A stretch of 64,000 nt of DNA from Lachnospiraceae bacterium (GCA_016283755.1 JAEENO010000017.1:62001-126000), one strand, 5' to 3'. Shown: positions 14,841-25,405, counted from the first letter of the stretch. Numbers and translations are program-made. The notes: generated by a model not told the origin, from the sequence alone.

Positions 14841-17800
14841 TTATATCAAGTCGAATAATGAGATCTGATTGCTCTCAGGAAGATCTATTATTCCGAGAGA
14901 ACTTAATAGATCCGTTGCAGATGTACCAACTTTGGCCCTGCTCTTGAAGTCATCCTTCGAGAGGAACGGGCCATTTTTTGCAGCCTCAACTATTGAATCC
15001 GCAGCAACTTCTCCAAGTCCCGATATACTTGAAAGAGGCGGCATAAGCTTGCCATCGATAATTTTGACATCTCTGGCATCTGCTTTAAATATATCTATCT
15101 TCATAAACTCAAAGCCTCTTGCGTACATCTCGAGAACGGAGCGCATATCTTTAAGCATATCCTTTTCCTTAGCAGTCGGGAATTCTTTATTTCTAATCTC
15201 TTCCATATGGAATTTAAGCTTATCTTTTCCCTGACACATAAGCTCATAATCAAGCGGTGCTCTTATGGAAAAATACGCAGCATAATAACAAAGCGGATAA
15301 TATACTTTCCAGTATGCGATACGCCAAGCCATCATAACGTAGGCAGCTGCATGCGCACGTGGGAACATATAGAGAATCTTCTCACATGATTCGATATACC
15401 ATTCAGGTACGTCATGTGCTCTCATCTCCTCTTTCCAGCCCGGCCATTTATCGCTTTTTCCGCCCGCAACTTTTCCCTTACGGACATCTTCCATAATCTT
15501 AAATGACATTTCAGGTTCAAGCCCTTTATGGATAAGATAAGTCATAATATCGTCTCTTGTACAGATTGCAGTAGAAATTGTAGCCTTGCCTTCCTGAATA
15601 AGTGTCTGCGCATTATTAAGCCATACATCGGTTCCGTGTGATAGTCCGGATATTCTTATGAGATCGGAAAAGCACTGAGGCTTAGCATCAAGAAGCATCT
15701 GGATAACAAAATCCGTACCGAATTCAGGAAGTCCTAATGAACCTGTCGGACATCCGTCGATATCATCGGGCATAATTCCAAGTGCTTCCGTGTTCTTAAA
15801 TAAAGTCATAACCTTAGGATCATCAAAAGGTATGCTCATCGCGTTAACGCCGGATAAATCTTCAAGACGGCGAACCATTGTCGGATCATCGTGTCCTAAT
15901 ATATCAAGTTTTAAAAGGTTCTTATCTATTGAATGGTACTCAAAATGAGTTGTTATAATATCCGAATTAATATCATCAGCAGGATGCTGAACAGGTGTAA
16001 ACGAATTGATATCCTCTCCGAAAGGTAATACAACAATACCACCCGGATGCTGTCCCGTTGTTCTTCTTACACCAACACAGCCCTGTAAGAGTCTGTTAAT
16101 CTCAGCTTCTCTTTTATGAACTCCTCGTTCTTCGTAATACTTCTTAACAAGTCCGTATGCGGTTTTTTCAGCCAGTGTACCTATGGTTCCCGCTCTGAAT
16201 GTCTGGCCTTCTCCGAATATAACTTCTGTATATTTATGAGCCTTGGTCTGATATTCTCCCGAGAAATTAAGGTCAATATCAGGCTCCTTATCACCCTTAA
16301 ATCCAAGGAAAGTCTCGAAAGGAATATCAAATCCATCCTTAGCAAGCGGAGCACCGCATTTAGGGCACTTTTTATCAGGCATGTCACATCCTGCCATACC
16401 GGCATACGCTTTAACTTCATCAGAGTCAAAATCGCTGTAATGACATTCTTTGCAGTAATAATGCGGTGATAAAGGATTAACTTCCGTAATACCCGCCATT
16501 GTTGCAACGAAAGAAGAGCCTACAGAACCACGGGAACCTACAAGATAACCGTCTTCGACAGACTTCCATACGAGCTTTTGGGCAATAATATACATAACCG
16601 CATAACCGTTACCGATAATTGAATTAAGTTCTCTTTCAAGTCGCTCGGATACAATCGGCGGTAAATCCTCACCGTACATCGAATGAGCCTTGTTATAACA
16701 GATTTCTCGAAGCATATTATCGGAATTCGGAATAACAGGCGGACATTTATCCGGACGCACCGGTTCAATGTATTCACACATATCGGCAATCATATTTGTA
16801 TTGGTAACAACGATTTCTTCAGCTTTCTTAGAACCCAAGTATGAAAACTCTTCGAGCATCTCCTCAGTAGTTCTGTAGAAAAGCGCTGAATCCTCATCTT
16901 CCATTCCCTTGCCTACCAGGATTATTCTTCTGTATATCTCATCCTCAGGATTAAGATAATGAACATCACAGGTAGCACATACCGGCTTATTAAACTGTTC
17001 TCCAAGTTTAACTATGGTTCGGTTTAAATCCCTTAACTGTTCTTCGGAATCAAATATTTTCTTGTCTCCCCTAAGCAAGAAGAAGTTATTAACAATCGGC
17101 TGTACTTCAAGATAATCATAAAACTCAACGATATTCGCAATCTCCGACTGACTCTTATTACGAATCAATGCCTGTCCGAGTTCTCCTTCTATACAGGCAG
17201 AACCTAAGATCAAGCCCTCGCGATACTTCTCGACAGAGCTTTTAGGCATACAAGGTACTCTGTTATAATACTTAAGATGCGATTCGGATACGAGTCTATA
17301 GAGATTAACTCTTCCGACTTCGTTTTTCGCAAGTAAAATAATATGATAATGAGGGAGTTTTCTTATGGATGCTTCATCATCTCTTGCAAAAGTATTGGCT
17401 TCATCAAGAGTAGATATATTCGCATCTTTTAATCTTCCGGCAAGCTTAAGAAATATAAGTGCCGTACACTCTGCATCATCAACCGCTCTGTGATGATTCT
17501 CAAGGCTTATCTTAAGCGTCTTGGCAACATGGTCCAGCGTATACTTCGAAATAGTCGGAATAAGGCATCTTGCCATTGCAATGGTATCGACAACCGTAAA
17601 CTCGCGCTTAATACCCATATCTTCGAGTTTCGCACTAATAAAGCCCACATCAAATGCCGCATTATGCGCAACCAAAACTGCGTCGCCCACAAATTCCATA
17701 AATTCAGGCAACACTTCTTCTATCGTCTTGGCATTTATTACCATTTCATCGGTAATACTTGTAAGCTGCGTAATTCTGTACGGAATAGGAATCTTCGGAT

Positions 17801-19298
17801 TAACAAACTGTGAGAAACGATCCGTTATCTTACCGTCAACTACCTTAACCGCACCTATCTCAATAATTCTGTCATTTGTAGCGCTAAATCCGGTAGTTTC
17901 AAGATCAAATACAACATAGGTATCATCAAGTGACTGATTCTTGGAATTAACAGCTATACCAATGGTATCATCAACTATATAGCCTTCCATTCCGTAGATA
18001 ATTCTAATGTCGGATTCTGTATATTTTCTCTTCTCCAAATGATGGAAAGCAAGCGGGAACGCCTGAACATTACCGTGATCCGTTACCGCAAGTGCCTTAT
18101 GGCCGAAAGATACAGCTCTGTCTATAATATCCTCAACCGCAGATACACCGTCGGAATCGCTCATCTTGGTATGACAATGTAATTCCACGCGCTTTTTCAA
18201 CGCATTATCGATACGCGGAACTCTGAAATCAGATGACTTCTTGATTCCGGATACATGAGATAATGTAAGTTCATGGTCATATGAATCCATGGCAACAAGA
18301 CCTTTTATCTTATAAAAGCCTTTTACCTTAATGCCCGACTCGATCTCTTCTTTATTCTCAGGCTTAATAAAAAGCTTAAAAGAAATGGTATCGGTAAAGT
18401 CTGTAATACTGAAAATATATATAAAGTTACCTGTCTTCTTAAGTTCTCTGGATTCTGCGGAAAGGATCATGCCTCTTACGGCAATTTCCATATTCTCGCC
18501 TTCGATATCGGCAATATTAATCGTATCATCATCGAAATCTCTTCCATATACAACATCGGGATTAACACTTTTAGATGCTTTATTCTCGCCGGAATAAGAT
18601 TTTTTGCCGGAACCTGCGTAATTGCCCTTAGAAGCAGTACTCTTCTTTTCGGTTTTTTCTGTCTGTTCCGTTGCCTCGATACTTTTACTGATATCTATAC
18701 TGTCTTCTTTCGCAAGGTTATTAAGAGTCATAATCTTCATAACCTTCTCGTTAAGCAAAGCTTCCTTCTTAAGATTGGACTCTTCGTAATCGACTTCATA
18801 ATAATCTATATCAATATTAACATCCGATAAATTGGCGCGCTCAGAAAAGACCCTTAAAAGATAGTCTTTAAGGTCCGTAGAAATTCCTTCCGAAATAATT
18901 GAATTCGGAAGCGTTATTAACATATCGTTAGGGGATTTGAAAGTAACATTACTTTCATCCAAATAAACGCTTAAGATTACCTCTGTATTCTTAAGCTCCA
19001 GCATGATACTGTCTTTGTACTCTTTGTAGAAAGATTCCGCCGTATACTGCTTGGATAACGTAAAGCACTCATTAATCTTGACCGTAGCATTATTGATGCT
19101 GCCGTAAATTGTACTCTTAATAACTTTTTCAAGCTCGTATACCGCTTTTTTCTCAATTATATGATTGGATTTAATATATATTCTTATTCTTGTAGATGCG
19201 GAATTAGATGCAATTTTGACTATTTCCACATCACTCAAAAGCGATTTTATATCATCGCTTATCTTAATATTCGGAAATACATCCAAAAACAAATTCAT
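14841..19298 (-). CDS. polC: DNA polymerase III alpha subunit, PolC type
   Basis: The 1485-residue protein is the replicative polymerase of Firmicutes. An N-terminal region and OB domain (about 240-360) precede a PHP domain split by the exonuclease: VELHCHTKMSDSDG near 369, then the DEDD proofreading exonuclease from about 464 (VFDLETTGF, AHNAAFDVGF, HHRAVDDAE), then the rest of PHP. The palm carries the catalytic PDIDLNFSG near residue 1005. A zinc-binding segment CKECHYSDFDSDEVKAYAGM...CPKCG is present near 955-985. The helix-hairpin-helix region is at the C-terminus. Length matches the family. The ATG overlaps the ispG stop by one base, so translation is coupled. It is the last gene of the uppS-cdsA-dxr-rseP-ispG-polC run. 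Confidence 0.98.
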   Translation of the reverse strand: MNLFLDVFPNIKISDDIKSLLSDVEIVKIASNSASTRIRIYIKSNHIIEKKAVYELEKVIKSTIYGSINNATVKINECFTLSKQYTAESFYKEYKDSIMLELKNTEVILSVYLDESNVTFKSPNDMLITLPNSIISEGISTDLKDYLLRVFSERANLSDVNIDIDYYEVDYEESNLKKEALLNEKVMKIMTLNNLAKEDSIDISKSIEATEQTEKTEKKSTASKGNYAGSGKKSYSGENKASKSVNPDVVYGRDFDDDTINIADIEGENMEIAVRGMILSAESRELKKTGNFIYIFSITDFTDTISFKLFIKPENKEEIESGIKVKGFYKIKGLVAMDSYDHELTLSHVSGIKKSSDFRVPRIDNALKKRVELHCHTKMSDSDGVSAVEDIIDRAVSFGHKALAVTDHGNVQAFPLAFHHLEKRKYTESDIRIIYGMEGYIVDDTIGIAVNSKNQSLDDTYVVFDLETTGFSATNDRIIEIGAVKVVDGKITDRFSQFVNPKIPIPYRITQLTSITDEMVINAKTIEEVLPEFMEFVGDAVLVAHNAAFDVGFISAKLEDMGIKREFTVVDTIAMARCLIPTISKYTLDHVAKTLKISLENHHRAVDDAECTALIFLKLAGRLKDANISTLDEANTFARDDEASIRKLPHYHIILLAKNEVGRVNLYRLVSESHLKYYNRVPCMPKSSVEKYREGLILGSACIEGELGQALIRNKSQSEIANIVEFYDYLEVQPIVNNFFLLRGDKKIFDSEEQLRDLNRTIVKLGEQFNKPVCATCDVHYLNPEDEIYRRIILVGKGMEDEDSALFYRTTEEMLEEFSYLGSKKAEEIVVTNTNMIADMCEYIEPVRPDKCPPVIPNSDNMLREICYNKAHSMYGEDLPPIVSERLERELNSIIGNGYAVMYIIAQKLVWKSVEDGYLVGSRGSVGSSFVATMAGITEVNPLSPHYYCKECHYSDFDSDEVKAYAGMAGCDMPDKKCPKCGAPLAKDGFDIPFETFLGFKGDKEPDIDLNFSGEYQTKAHKYTEVIFGEGQTFRAGTIGTLAEKTAYGLVKKYYEERGVHKREAEINRLLQGCVGVRRTTGQHPGGIVVLPFGEDINSFTPVQHPADDINSDIITTHFEYHSIDKNLLKLDILGHDDPTMVRRLEDLSGVNAMSIPFDDPKVMTLFKNTEALGIMPDDIDGCPTGSLGLPEFGTDFVIQMLLDAKPQCFSDLIRISGLSHGTDVWLNNAQTLIQEGKATISTAICTRDDIMTYLIHKGLEPEMSFKIMEDVRKGKVAGGKSDKWPGWKEEMRAHDVPEWYIESCEKILYMFPRAHAAAYVMMAWRIAYWKVYYPLCYYAAYFSIRAPLDYELMCQGKDKLKFHMEEIRNKEFPTAKEKDMLKDMRSVLEMYARGFEFMKIDIFKADARDVKIIDGKLMPPLSSISGLGEVAADSIVEAAKNGPFLSKDDFKSRAKVGTSATDLLSSLGIIDLPESNQISLFDLI

Positions 19299-20356
19299 TA
19301 ATGATCACTCCAATGGTCAAGCTCATTCTTCAATGTATCAAGGAAATATTCTTCCTTAATCTTACCGACTATCTTGCCATGTTTAATAAGAAGTCCTTCT
19401 CCCTTTCCGCCGGCAATCGCAAGATCTGCTTCTGCAGCTTCACCCGGACCGTTAACAACGCAACCCATAACCGCAACTTTTATATTGTAATCATAGTTCA
19501 TGATGAGCTTTTCAACGTTATTGGCCAGAGAAATCAAGTCTATCTCGGTTCTTCCGCATGTAGGGCATGAAACAAGCTCAATACCGCCCTTTCTTAAGCC
19601 TAACGTCCTAAGAATAGTCTTTGCGGATATTATCTCATTAATCGGATCACCGGTTAAAGATACACGAATGGTGTCACCTATTCCCTGTGAAAGAATAAGC
19701 CCTAAACCTATACCCGACTTGATATTACCTGAAGAAAGTGTACCCGGCTCAGTAATGCCTACATGCAAAGGATAATCCGTCTTATCTGCTATTAATTCAT
19801 GCGCTTTTACACACATCATAACATCCGAAGTCTTAATGCTTATAACAAGGTTATCGTAACCCATATCTTCTATAAGCTTTGTTTTTAAAAGCGCACTCTC
19901 GACAATTCCTTCTGCCGTAACACCGCCGTACTTTTTTACCAGGTCTTTTTCAAGTGAACCCGAGTTAACGCCTACTCTAATAGGTATATTGCGGGACTTA
20001 GCGGCGTCAATAACAGCTTCAACTTTAGTCTCATCACCGATATTACCCGGGTTGATGCGAATCTTATCCGCACCGTTTTCAATGGCAAGAATAGCAAGTT
20101 TGTAATCAAAATGAATGTCAGCAACAAGCGGAATTGAAATCTTACTTTTGATCTCTTTAATTGCATTGGCTGCCTCAACCGTCGGCACAGCAACTCGAAT
20201 AATCTCACAGCCCGCAGCCGTAAGACTCTTAATCTGCTCTACCGTACCTTTAACGTCTTCAGTCTTGGTATTACACATAGACTGAATTGCAATAGGATTG
20301 TTACCTCCTATTGTTACGTTACCGATCTTAACTTCCCTGCTTAATCTTCGTGCCAT
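19298..20356 (-). CDS. ispG: 4-hydroxy-3-methylbut-2-enyl diphosphate synthase
   Basis: The 352-residue protein is the Fe-S enzyme of the methylerythritol phosphate pathway that reduces MEcPP to HMBPP. N-terminal TIM barrel with [27 protein letters not shown] and RINPGNIG; C-terminal cluster domain with [12 protein letters not shown] and [11 protein letters not shown], which supply the cysteines. Start at ATG 20356 with GAGG 6 bases upstream. It lies between rseP and polC, and with dxr gives two enzymes of the same pathway in this operon, next to uppS which uses the product. Confidence 0.96.
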   Translation of the reverse strand: MARRLSREVKIGNVTIGGNNPIAIQSMCNTKTEDVKGTVEQIKSLTAAGCEIIRVAVPTVEAANAIKEIKSKISIPLVADIHFDYKLAILAIENGADKIRINPGNIGDETKVEAVIDAAKSRNIPIRVGVNSGSLEKDLVKKYGGVTAEGIVESALLKTKLIEDMGYDNLVISIKTSDVMMCVKAHELIADKTDYPLHVGITEPGTLSSGNIKSGIGLGLILSQGIGDTIRVSLTGDPINEIISAKTILRTLGLRKGGIELVSCPTCGRTEIDLISLANNVEKLIMNYDYNIKVAVMGCVVNGPGEAAEADLAIAGGKGEGLLIKHGKIVGKIKEEYFLDTLKNELDHWSDH

Positions 20357-20366
20357 ATTTACCTCA

Positions 20367-21416
20367 TTACATGAATAACTTTCTAATGTCATTAAACATA
20401 ATTATTACCATAAGTGCTAAAAGCAATATTATGCCAATAAAATGAACCATTCCTTCTTTATCGGGATCAATCTTCTTTCTTCTTATGACCTCAATAATCA
20501 TAAATAAAAGTCTTCCGCCATCAAGTGCCGGAATAGGAAGAAGATTCATAACTCCCAAATTAGCCGATAAAAGAATACACATGGAGCACATCGAAAGGAA
20601 TGCAGATAAAAAGCCTGCTTCCGAAGTCTCTTCATATGTCTCTCCTATTGTTGAAACTATTCCGATAGGTCCTGAAAGCTCATTAGCCGAAACCTTACCT
20701 GTCACAAGCATCTTAAGACTTACAAGAGTCGTATCGATATAATATTTCACTTCGTAAAAGCTATACTTCAAGGTCTCAAAAAAACCTGTTTTCTCAGGAT
20801 ATGTGCTCGATATACCTATCATATATCTCTGATACTCTTCGTTATATGTAGGCTTTAATACAGCCTCATATCTCTCACCGTTTCTTTCATAAGTAACCTC
20901 TACATCTTCGCCGGCATGAACGAACATGTAGAAAGTAATCTCAGAGAAAAGATGAATACGCTTATTACCAAGCTTAACAATGGTATCTCCCGCTTCGATA
21001 CCGGCATTCTTAGCACTGTAACCGTCCATAACGGAGCTTATAACAGGCTTGCTTACACCTGATACAGCAACAACAACGATAGACAAAACAAATGCCATTA
21101 TAAAGTTAAAGAAAGGACCGGCAAATACAACACTCATTCGTTGCCACACATTCTTATTGTTAAAGGACCTTTCATCCGGACTATCCTCATCCTCACCTTC
21201 CATTGCACAAGCGCCGCCGAAAGGCAAAAGTTTAATCGAATACTTGGTCTCGCCCTTGGTAAAGCCGATAAGTGTCGGTCCCAAGCCTAACGAAAACTCA
21301 TTAACTCTGATTCCGTTAGCTTTTGCCAAAAGAAAATGGCCAAGTTCATGGAAAAGGATTATAAGACTAAATATGATAATTGCTATAATAATGCTTTTTA
21401 TGTTCATTACATCCAC
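20367..21416 (-). CDS. rseP: Site-2 zinc metalloprotease (RseP/RasP)
   Basis: The 349-residue membrane protease has HELGH at residues 23-27 within the first membrane segment, a single PDZ domain at about 110-190 ([18 protein letters not shown]), and the [11 protein letters not shown] motif near residue 300 that supplies the third zinc ligand and active-site region. Family members cut anti-sigma factors and leftover signal peptides inside the membrane. The gene follows dxr with a 10-base overlap, the order conserved from Bacillus to Clostridia. Which anti-sigma factor it cuts here is unknown. Confidence 0.95.
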   Translation of the reverse strand: MDVMNIKSIIIAIIIFSLIILFHELGHFLLAKANGIRVNEFSLGLGPTLIGFTKGETKYSIKLLPFGGACAMEGEDEDSPDERSFNNKNVWQRMSVVFAGPFFNFIMAFVLSIVVVAVSGVSKPVISSVMDGYSAKNAGIEAGDTIVKLGNKRIHLFSEITFYMFVHAGEDVEVTYERNGERYEAVLKPTYNEEYQRYMIGISSTYPEKTGFFETLKYSFYEVKYYIDTTLVSLKMLVTGKVSANELSGPIGIVSTIGETYEETSEAGFLSAFLSMCSMCILLSANLGVMNLLPIPALDGGRLLFMIIEVIRRKKIDPDKEGMVHFIGIILLLALMVIIMFNDIRKLFM

Positions 21417-22552
21417 CTTAATTTAATATATTCTTCAGTCTCGTTCTTGGTATCAAGAATCTCATCAATTGTGAGCGCCTTATTTGCTTTGACATTCTCA
21501 AGTGCGCCCTGAATAATCTCAGGAATCTCGATAAATCTAATCTTCTCATTAAGGAAGAGATTAACTGCAGCTTCATTGGCTGCGTTATATACGGTAGCTG
21601 CGTTGCCGCCCATATACATAGCCTGATATGCAAGTCTTAATCCGTAGAAAGTCTTCAAATCAGGCTTCTCGAAAGTAAGCTCACTAATCTTAAATAAATC
21701 AAGATTTTCAACGCTTCCCTTTCTTCTCTCCGGGTAGAAAAGCGCATACTGGATAGGTAATTCCATATCAGGAACACCAAGCTGACCTATAACCGCTCCG
21801 TCTTCAAACTGAACCGCAGAATGTAATATGCTCTGAGGATGTACCAAAACTTCCACATTATCAACATTTACATCAAATAACCATTTAGCCTCCATTACTT
21901 CAAGTCCTTTGTTAACCATTGTAGCAGAGTCTATGGTAATTTTTTTGCCCATCGTCCAGTTGGGATGCTTTAAGGCATCCTTGACGGATACATTTTTTAA
22001 ATCCTTTAAAGTCTTGCCTCTAAACGGACCGCCCGAAGCGGTAAGAAGAATTTTCTCAATTTTGTTACCGCTAATTCCCTGAATTGACTGGAATATTGCA
22101 GAATGTTCACTGTCAACCGGAAGTATCGGAACTTTAAGTTCACGTGCAAGCGGCATAATAATATGACCGGCAGTAACCAACGTCTCTTTATTGGCAAGTG
22201 CAATCTTTTTACCTGCTTTAATCGCTTCGATTGTAGGAATAAGTCCGAGCATTCCCACTATTGCGGTAACTAAGATTTCACTCTCCTTAATTGTAGCTAC
22301 TTCACACAAACCGTCCAGACCGAAACTAACCTTAACATTTAAATCCTTAATACGATTCTTAAGATCATTCGCAAGTTCTTCTGTCTCAACCGAAACAAGG
22401 CGCGGCTCAAACTCTCTGATCTGTCTTTCAAGAAGCTCGATATTCTTACCGCAAGATAATGCCACTACATTCAAATCACGGGAACGCCTTACGATATTAA
22501 GCGTCTGTGTACCGATTGAACCTGTAGAACCTAAAATTGCAACGTTTTTCAT
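21407..22552 (-). CDS. dxr: 1-deoxy-D-xylulose 5-phosphate reductoisomerase
   Basis: The 381-residue NADPH-dependent enzyme makes methylerythritol phosphate. Motifs in order: ILGSTGSIGTQTL (NADPH binding), ALANKETLVTAG, PVDSEHSAIFQ (metal and substrate), LTASGGPFRG, KITIDSATMVNKGLEVMEAKWLF. Length is typical. It sits between cdsA and rseP, separated from cdsA by 26 bases. Together with ispG in the same run it links isoprenoid supply to undecaprenyl diphosphate synthesis by uppS. Confidence 0.97.
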   Translation of the reverse strand: MKNVAILGSTGSIGTQTLNIVRRSRDLNVVALSCGKNIELLERQIREFEPRLVSVETEELANDLKNRIKDLNVKVSFGLDGLCEVATIKESEILVTAIVGMLGLIPTIEAIKAGKKIALANKETLVTAGHIIMPLARELKVPILPVDSEHSAIFQSIQGISGNKIEKILLTASGGPFRGKTLKDLKNVSVKDALKHPNWTMGKKITIDSATMVNKGLEVMEAKWLFDVNVDNVEVLVHPQSILHSAVQFEDGAVIGQLGVPDMELPIQYALFYPERRKGSVENLDLFKISELTFEKPDLKTFYGLRLAYQAMYMGGNAATVYNAANEAAVNLFLNEKIRFIEIPEIIQGALENVKANKALTIDEILDTKNETEEYIKLRWM

Positions 22553-22578
22553 TCTTTATTCCTTCAAACTTACCCGAT

Positions 22579-23382
22579 TTACGTAAGATAAAATACAAGT
22601 ACATATACAAGCGGTGCCGTAAAGATTACAGAATCAAATCTGTCCAATACGCCGCCATGACCCGGAATAAGATTACCAAAGTCCTTGACATCATGATTTC
22701 TCTTAATTGCCGATGCCGCCAAGTCACCGAATATAGACATCAATGCACCGCAAATAGTGACGATTACACTTATTAAAAGCTCATAATCAGATATATCACT
22801 GTACTTTGTCATTAAGAATGCATCAAGTAATGCAATTAATGATGCACCAACTACTCCTCCAATAGCGCCTTCAATGGACTTCTTCGGGCTAAGTACAGGT
22901 GCAAGCTTATGCTTTCCGAAAAGCATTCCAACAATATATGCGCATGTATCCGCTCCCCATGAAGCGATTATAATAAGCCATACAAAAAAGAAACCATGAT
23001 AACCGTGCATTCTTACTCTGTAGATAAAAGAAAGCATTACAGGCACATAATATACTCCCAAAAACGCAAGTCCCGCAAGAGTTATGTCATACTTATAGTA
23101 CTTGAATACGTAAATGAACATGAACACAAGTACCGTAAGAATAATGAAAAGTAACGGATCCTTGATTATGTCCGTATACAGATTAATGTAATAACCTGTA
23201 GTTATAAAATATCCCGAATATGCAAATAATGACTTTTCAATCTTAACAGCCCTATATAATTCAAACTGTCCTATAAGTGAAAGAAGCCACATAATTACAA
23301 GTAAAAGAATACCGCCGAAATAAAAACCGGCTCCCAATACACTTATTAAAATAACTCCACTGGCAACTCTTTTCCAAAACAC
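22579..23382 (-). CDS. cdsA: Phosphatidate cytidylyltransferase
   Basis: The 267-residue integral membrane protein makes CDP-diacylglycerol from phosphatidate and CTP. It has about seven hydrophobic segments and the CdsA signature in the C-terminal third: SIFGDLAASAIKRNHDVKDFGN followed by LIPGHGGVLDRFDS, with the metal-binding Asp residues. GTG at 23382 lies four bases after the uppS stop and has GAGG about 11 bases upstream inside uppS, so it is translationally coupled to uppS. Confidence 0.95.
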   Translation of the reverse strand: MFWKRVASGVILISVLGAGFYFGGILLLVIMWLLSLIGQFELYRAVKIEKSLFAYSGYFITTGYYINLYTDIIKDPLLFIILTVLVFMFIYVFKYYKYDITLAGLAFLGVYYVPVMLSFIYRVRMHGYHGFFFVWLIIIASWGADTCAYIVGMLFGKHKLAPVLSPKKSIEGAIGGVVGASLIALLDAFLMTKYSDISDYELLISVIVTICGALMSIFGDLAASAIKRNHDVKDFGNLIPGHGGVLDRFDSVIFTAPLVYVLVFYLT

Positions 23383-23385
23383 CGA

Positions 23386-24087
23386 TTAATTGTCCTCCTT
23401 TATCTTCCCATATCTTCTGTCTCTATTGTTATAGGCTTCAATCGCCTTATCAAGCTCTTTCTCATCAAAATCAGGCCAAGGCTTCTCTACGAAAAGAAAT
23501 TCCGAATAAGCGGCCTGCCATAATAAAAAGTTCGACAATCTCTGTTCTCCGCTGGTTCTTAATATAAGATCCGGGTCAGGAATATCTTTGGTATATAAGT
23601 AATCACTAAATAGTTCATCATTAATCTCGGATATCTTACCTGCCTTATAATCTTCTGCAATTTTCTCGGCAGCATGACAGATTTCATTTCTGCTTCCGTA
23701 ATTAATAGCGATTGTAAGATTAAGGCCTGTATTATTCTTAGACTTTTCTTCGAGTAATTCAACCTTAGGAAGAAGCTTGCCGATTCCGCTTCTGTCACCT
23801 ATAAGTCGGATTACCATATTATTCTTCTCACAGTCTTTAATACAGGTATCAAGATATGAATCAAACAATTTCATAATTGCCGAAACTTCATCTTCCGGTC
23901 TATTCCAGTTTTCTGTAGAAAAAGCATAGACCGTTAAGTATTTGATACCTCTTTTATGTACCGCTCTACAGATTGTCTCGACATTCTTGGCACCCGCTAC
24001 ATGGCCCGCTTTACGTGGCAAGCCTTTGCTTTTTGCCCATCTTCCGTTACCATCCAAGATAATGGCCAAATGATTCAATGTATTCAT
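23386..24087 (-). CDS. uppS: Isoprenyl transferase (undecaprenyl diphosphate synthase)
   Basis: The 233-residue cis-prenyltransferase makes the C55 lipid carrier for peptidoglycan. It shows LDGNGRWAKSKGLPRKAGH with catalytic Asp12, YAFSTENWNRP, INYGSRNEI, and the C-terminal PDLILRTSGEQRLSNFLLWQ-type block followed by YSEFLFVEKPWPDF. Length is standard. Its ATG lies only 11 bases after a strong terminator-like hairpin that follows frr, which is unusual and raises the question of what promoter drives the uppS-polC run. Confidence 0.97.
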   Translation of the reverse strand: MNTLNHLAIILDGNGRWAKSKGLPRKAGHVAGAKNVETICRAVHKRGIKYLTVYAFSTENWNRPEDEVSAIMKLFDSYLDTCIKDCEKNNMVIRLIGDRSGIGKLLPKVELLEEKSKNNTGLNLTIAINYGSRNEICHAAEKIAEDYKAGKISEINDELFSDYLYTKDIPDPDLILRTSGEQRLSNFLLWQAAYSEFLFVEKPWPDFDEKELDKAIEAYNNRDRRYGKIKEDN

Positions 24088-24097
24088 CTTTCCCTCT

Positions 24098-24131
24098 AAA
24101 AAACGGGAACAGGCAAACGGCCTGTCCCCGT
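24098..24131 (-). terminator. Strong intrinsic terminator between frr and uppS
   Basis: ACGGGGACAGGC (24131-24120) pairs with GCCTGTTCCCGT (24114-24103), with one G-T pair and a 5-base loop, followed on the minus strand by six T residues. It begins 5 bases after the frr stop and ends 11 bases before the uppS ATG. Confidence 0.88.
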
Positions 24132-24135
24132 AAAT

Positions 24136-24687
24136 TTAAACCGTCATAATTTCTTTTGTCTTTTCATCGATTGTTTCATCAATTGTCTTGATAAACTTAT
24201 CGGTTACCTTCTGAATCTCATCTTCCAACTGAGCAATCATGTCTTCAGATATATCAGCTGATTTAAGCTTCTTCATTGCATCGTTGGCATCGCGTCTAAT
24301 GTTTCTAATGGCAACCTTGGCATCTTCGCCTTTCTTCTTAACATCCTTGGCAAGTTCTTTTCTTCTTTCCTCGGTAAGCTCCGGGAAAACAAGTCTTATT
24401 ACCTTACCGTCATTCGTCGGATGAATTCCCAAATCAGACATATTGATTGCCTTCTCGATTTCCTTTAAAAGTGAAGGCTCCCATGGCTGAATCTGAATAA
24501 GTCTTGCTTCAGGAACCTGTATGTTGGCAACTGCCTGAATTGCGGAAGGAGTTCCGTAATAATCAACCTTAATATTGTCAAGAACATGCGGATTAGCACG
24601 ACCTGCGCGAATCGTACCATATTCATTTACAAGACTCTGAATAGTCTTTTCCATTTTCTCCTGATAAGGCTTAATTCTCTCGTCCAT
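24136..24687 (-). CDS. frr: Ribosome recycling factor
   Basis: The 183-residue protein releases ribosomes from mRNA after termination together with EF-G. It shows the RRF pattern: MDERIKPYQEKMEKTIQSL, TIRAGRANPHVLDNI, VDYYGTP, VPEARLIQIQPWE and LTEERRKELAKDVKK. I chose ATG at 24687, preceded by GGAGGT; the frame is open four codons more. It follows pyrH by 12 bases, the conserved pyrH-frr pair, and is followed by a strong terminator. Confidence 0.98.
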   Translation of the reverse strand: MDERIKPYQEKMEKTIQSLVNEYGTIRAGRANPHVLDNIKVDYYGTPSAIQAVANIQVPEARLIQIQPWEPSLLKEIEKAINMSDLGIHPTNDGKVIRLVFPELTEERRKELAKDVKKKGEDAKVAIRNIRRDANDAMKKLKSADISEDMIAQLEDEIQKVTDKFIKTIDETIDEKTKEIMTV

Positions 24688-24699
24688 AAATACCTCCAT

Positions 24700-25395
24700 T
24701 TAGCATATAACCTTAGTTCCGTTGAAGTTACCGGAGATAGCTTTTACAATTGAATTCTCTTCCTGTAAAGCAAATACATACATCGGCATCTTCTGTTCCA
24801 TGCACATAATCGATGCCGTAAGATCGACTACTGCGAGCTTCTTATCTATTACTTCGCTTATTGTTACTTCATCATAGCGCTTTGCGTTAGGATTGGTCTT
24901 AGGATCCGAATCATAAACTCCATCAACTGCCTTGGCAAGTAAAATAACATCTGCATGAATCTCTACCGCACGAAGTACTGTAGCTGTATCTGTTGAGAAG
25001 TAAGGATGTCCCGTACCTCCGGCGAAGAACACTACCATACCTTTTTCAAAATACTTATTGGCTCTGTCAAGAGAATATAACTTGGTGAAAGAACCGCATT
25101 CAAACGGGGTCAGTACAGCGCATTTCATACCTTCGTTCTTAAAAACTTCGGATACATATATACAGTTCATAACCGTTGCAAGCATACCGATCTGATCTGC
25201 CTTGGAGCGCTCCATTCTCTCGGAAGTTCTTCCTCTCCAGAAATTACCGCCACCGATAACTATACCTACTTCGATTCCTTTATCTGCAAGACTCTTAACC
25301 TGCTTGGCAACCTCAATGACCGTAGGTTCATCAAAACCTGTCTTTTTTTCTCCTGCTAAAGCTTCACCGCTAAGCTTGAGTAACACTCTTTTCAT
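24700..25395 (-). CDS. pyrH: Uridylate kinase
   Basis: The 231-residue amino-acid kinase-fold protein phosphorylates UMP to UDP as a hexamer. It begins KRVLLKLSGEALAG and has VIGGGNFWRG, a DQIGMLATVMN segment, FFAGGTGHPYFSTDTATVLRA and KAVDGVYDSDP. Length is typical. In this genome it is downstream of a bactofilin gene and not directly after tsf, as tsf is separated from it by four genes. Only 10 bases lie between bactofilin and pyrH, so both share a transcript. Confidence 0.98.
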   Translation of the reverse strand: MKRVLLKLSGEALAGEKKTGFDEPTVIEVAKQVKSLADKGIEVGIVIGGGNFWRGRTSERMERSKADQIGMLATVMNCIYVSEVFKNEGMKCAVLTPFECGSFTKLYSLDRANKYFEKGMVVFFAGGTGHPYFSTDTATVLRAVEIHADVILLAKAVDGVYDSDPKTNPNAKRYDEVTISEVIDKKLAVVDLTASIMCMEQKMPMYVFALQEENSIVKAISGNFNGTKVIC

Positions 25396-25405
25396 ATATA
25401 ACTCC

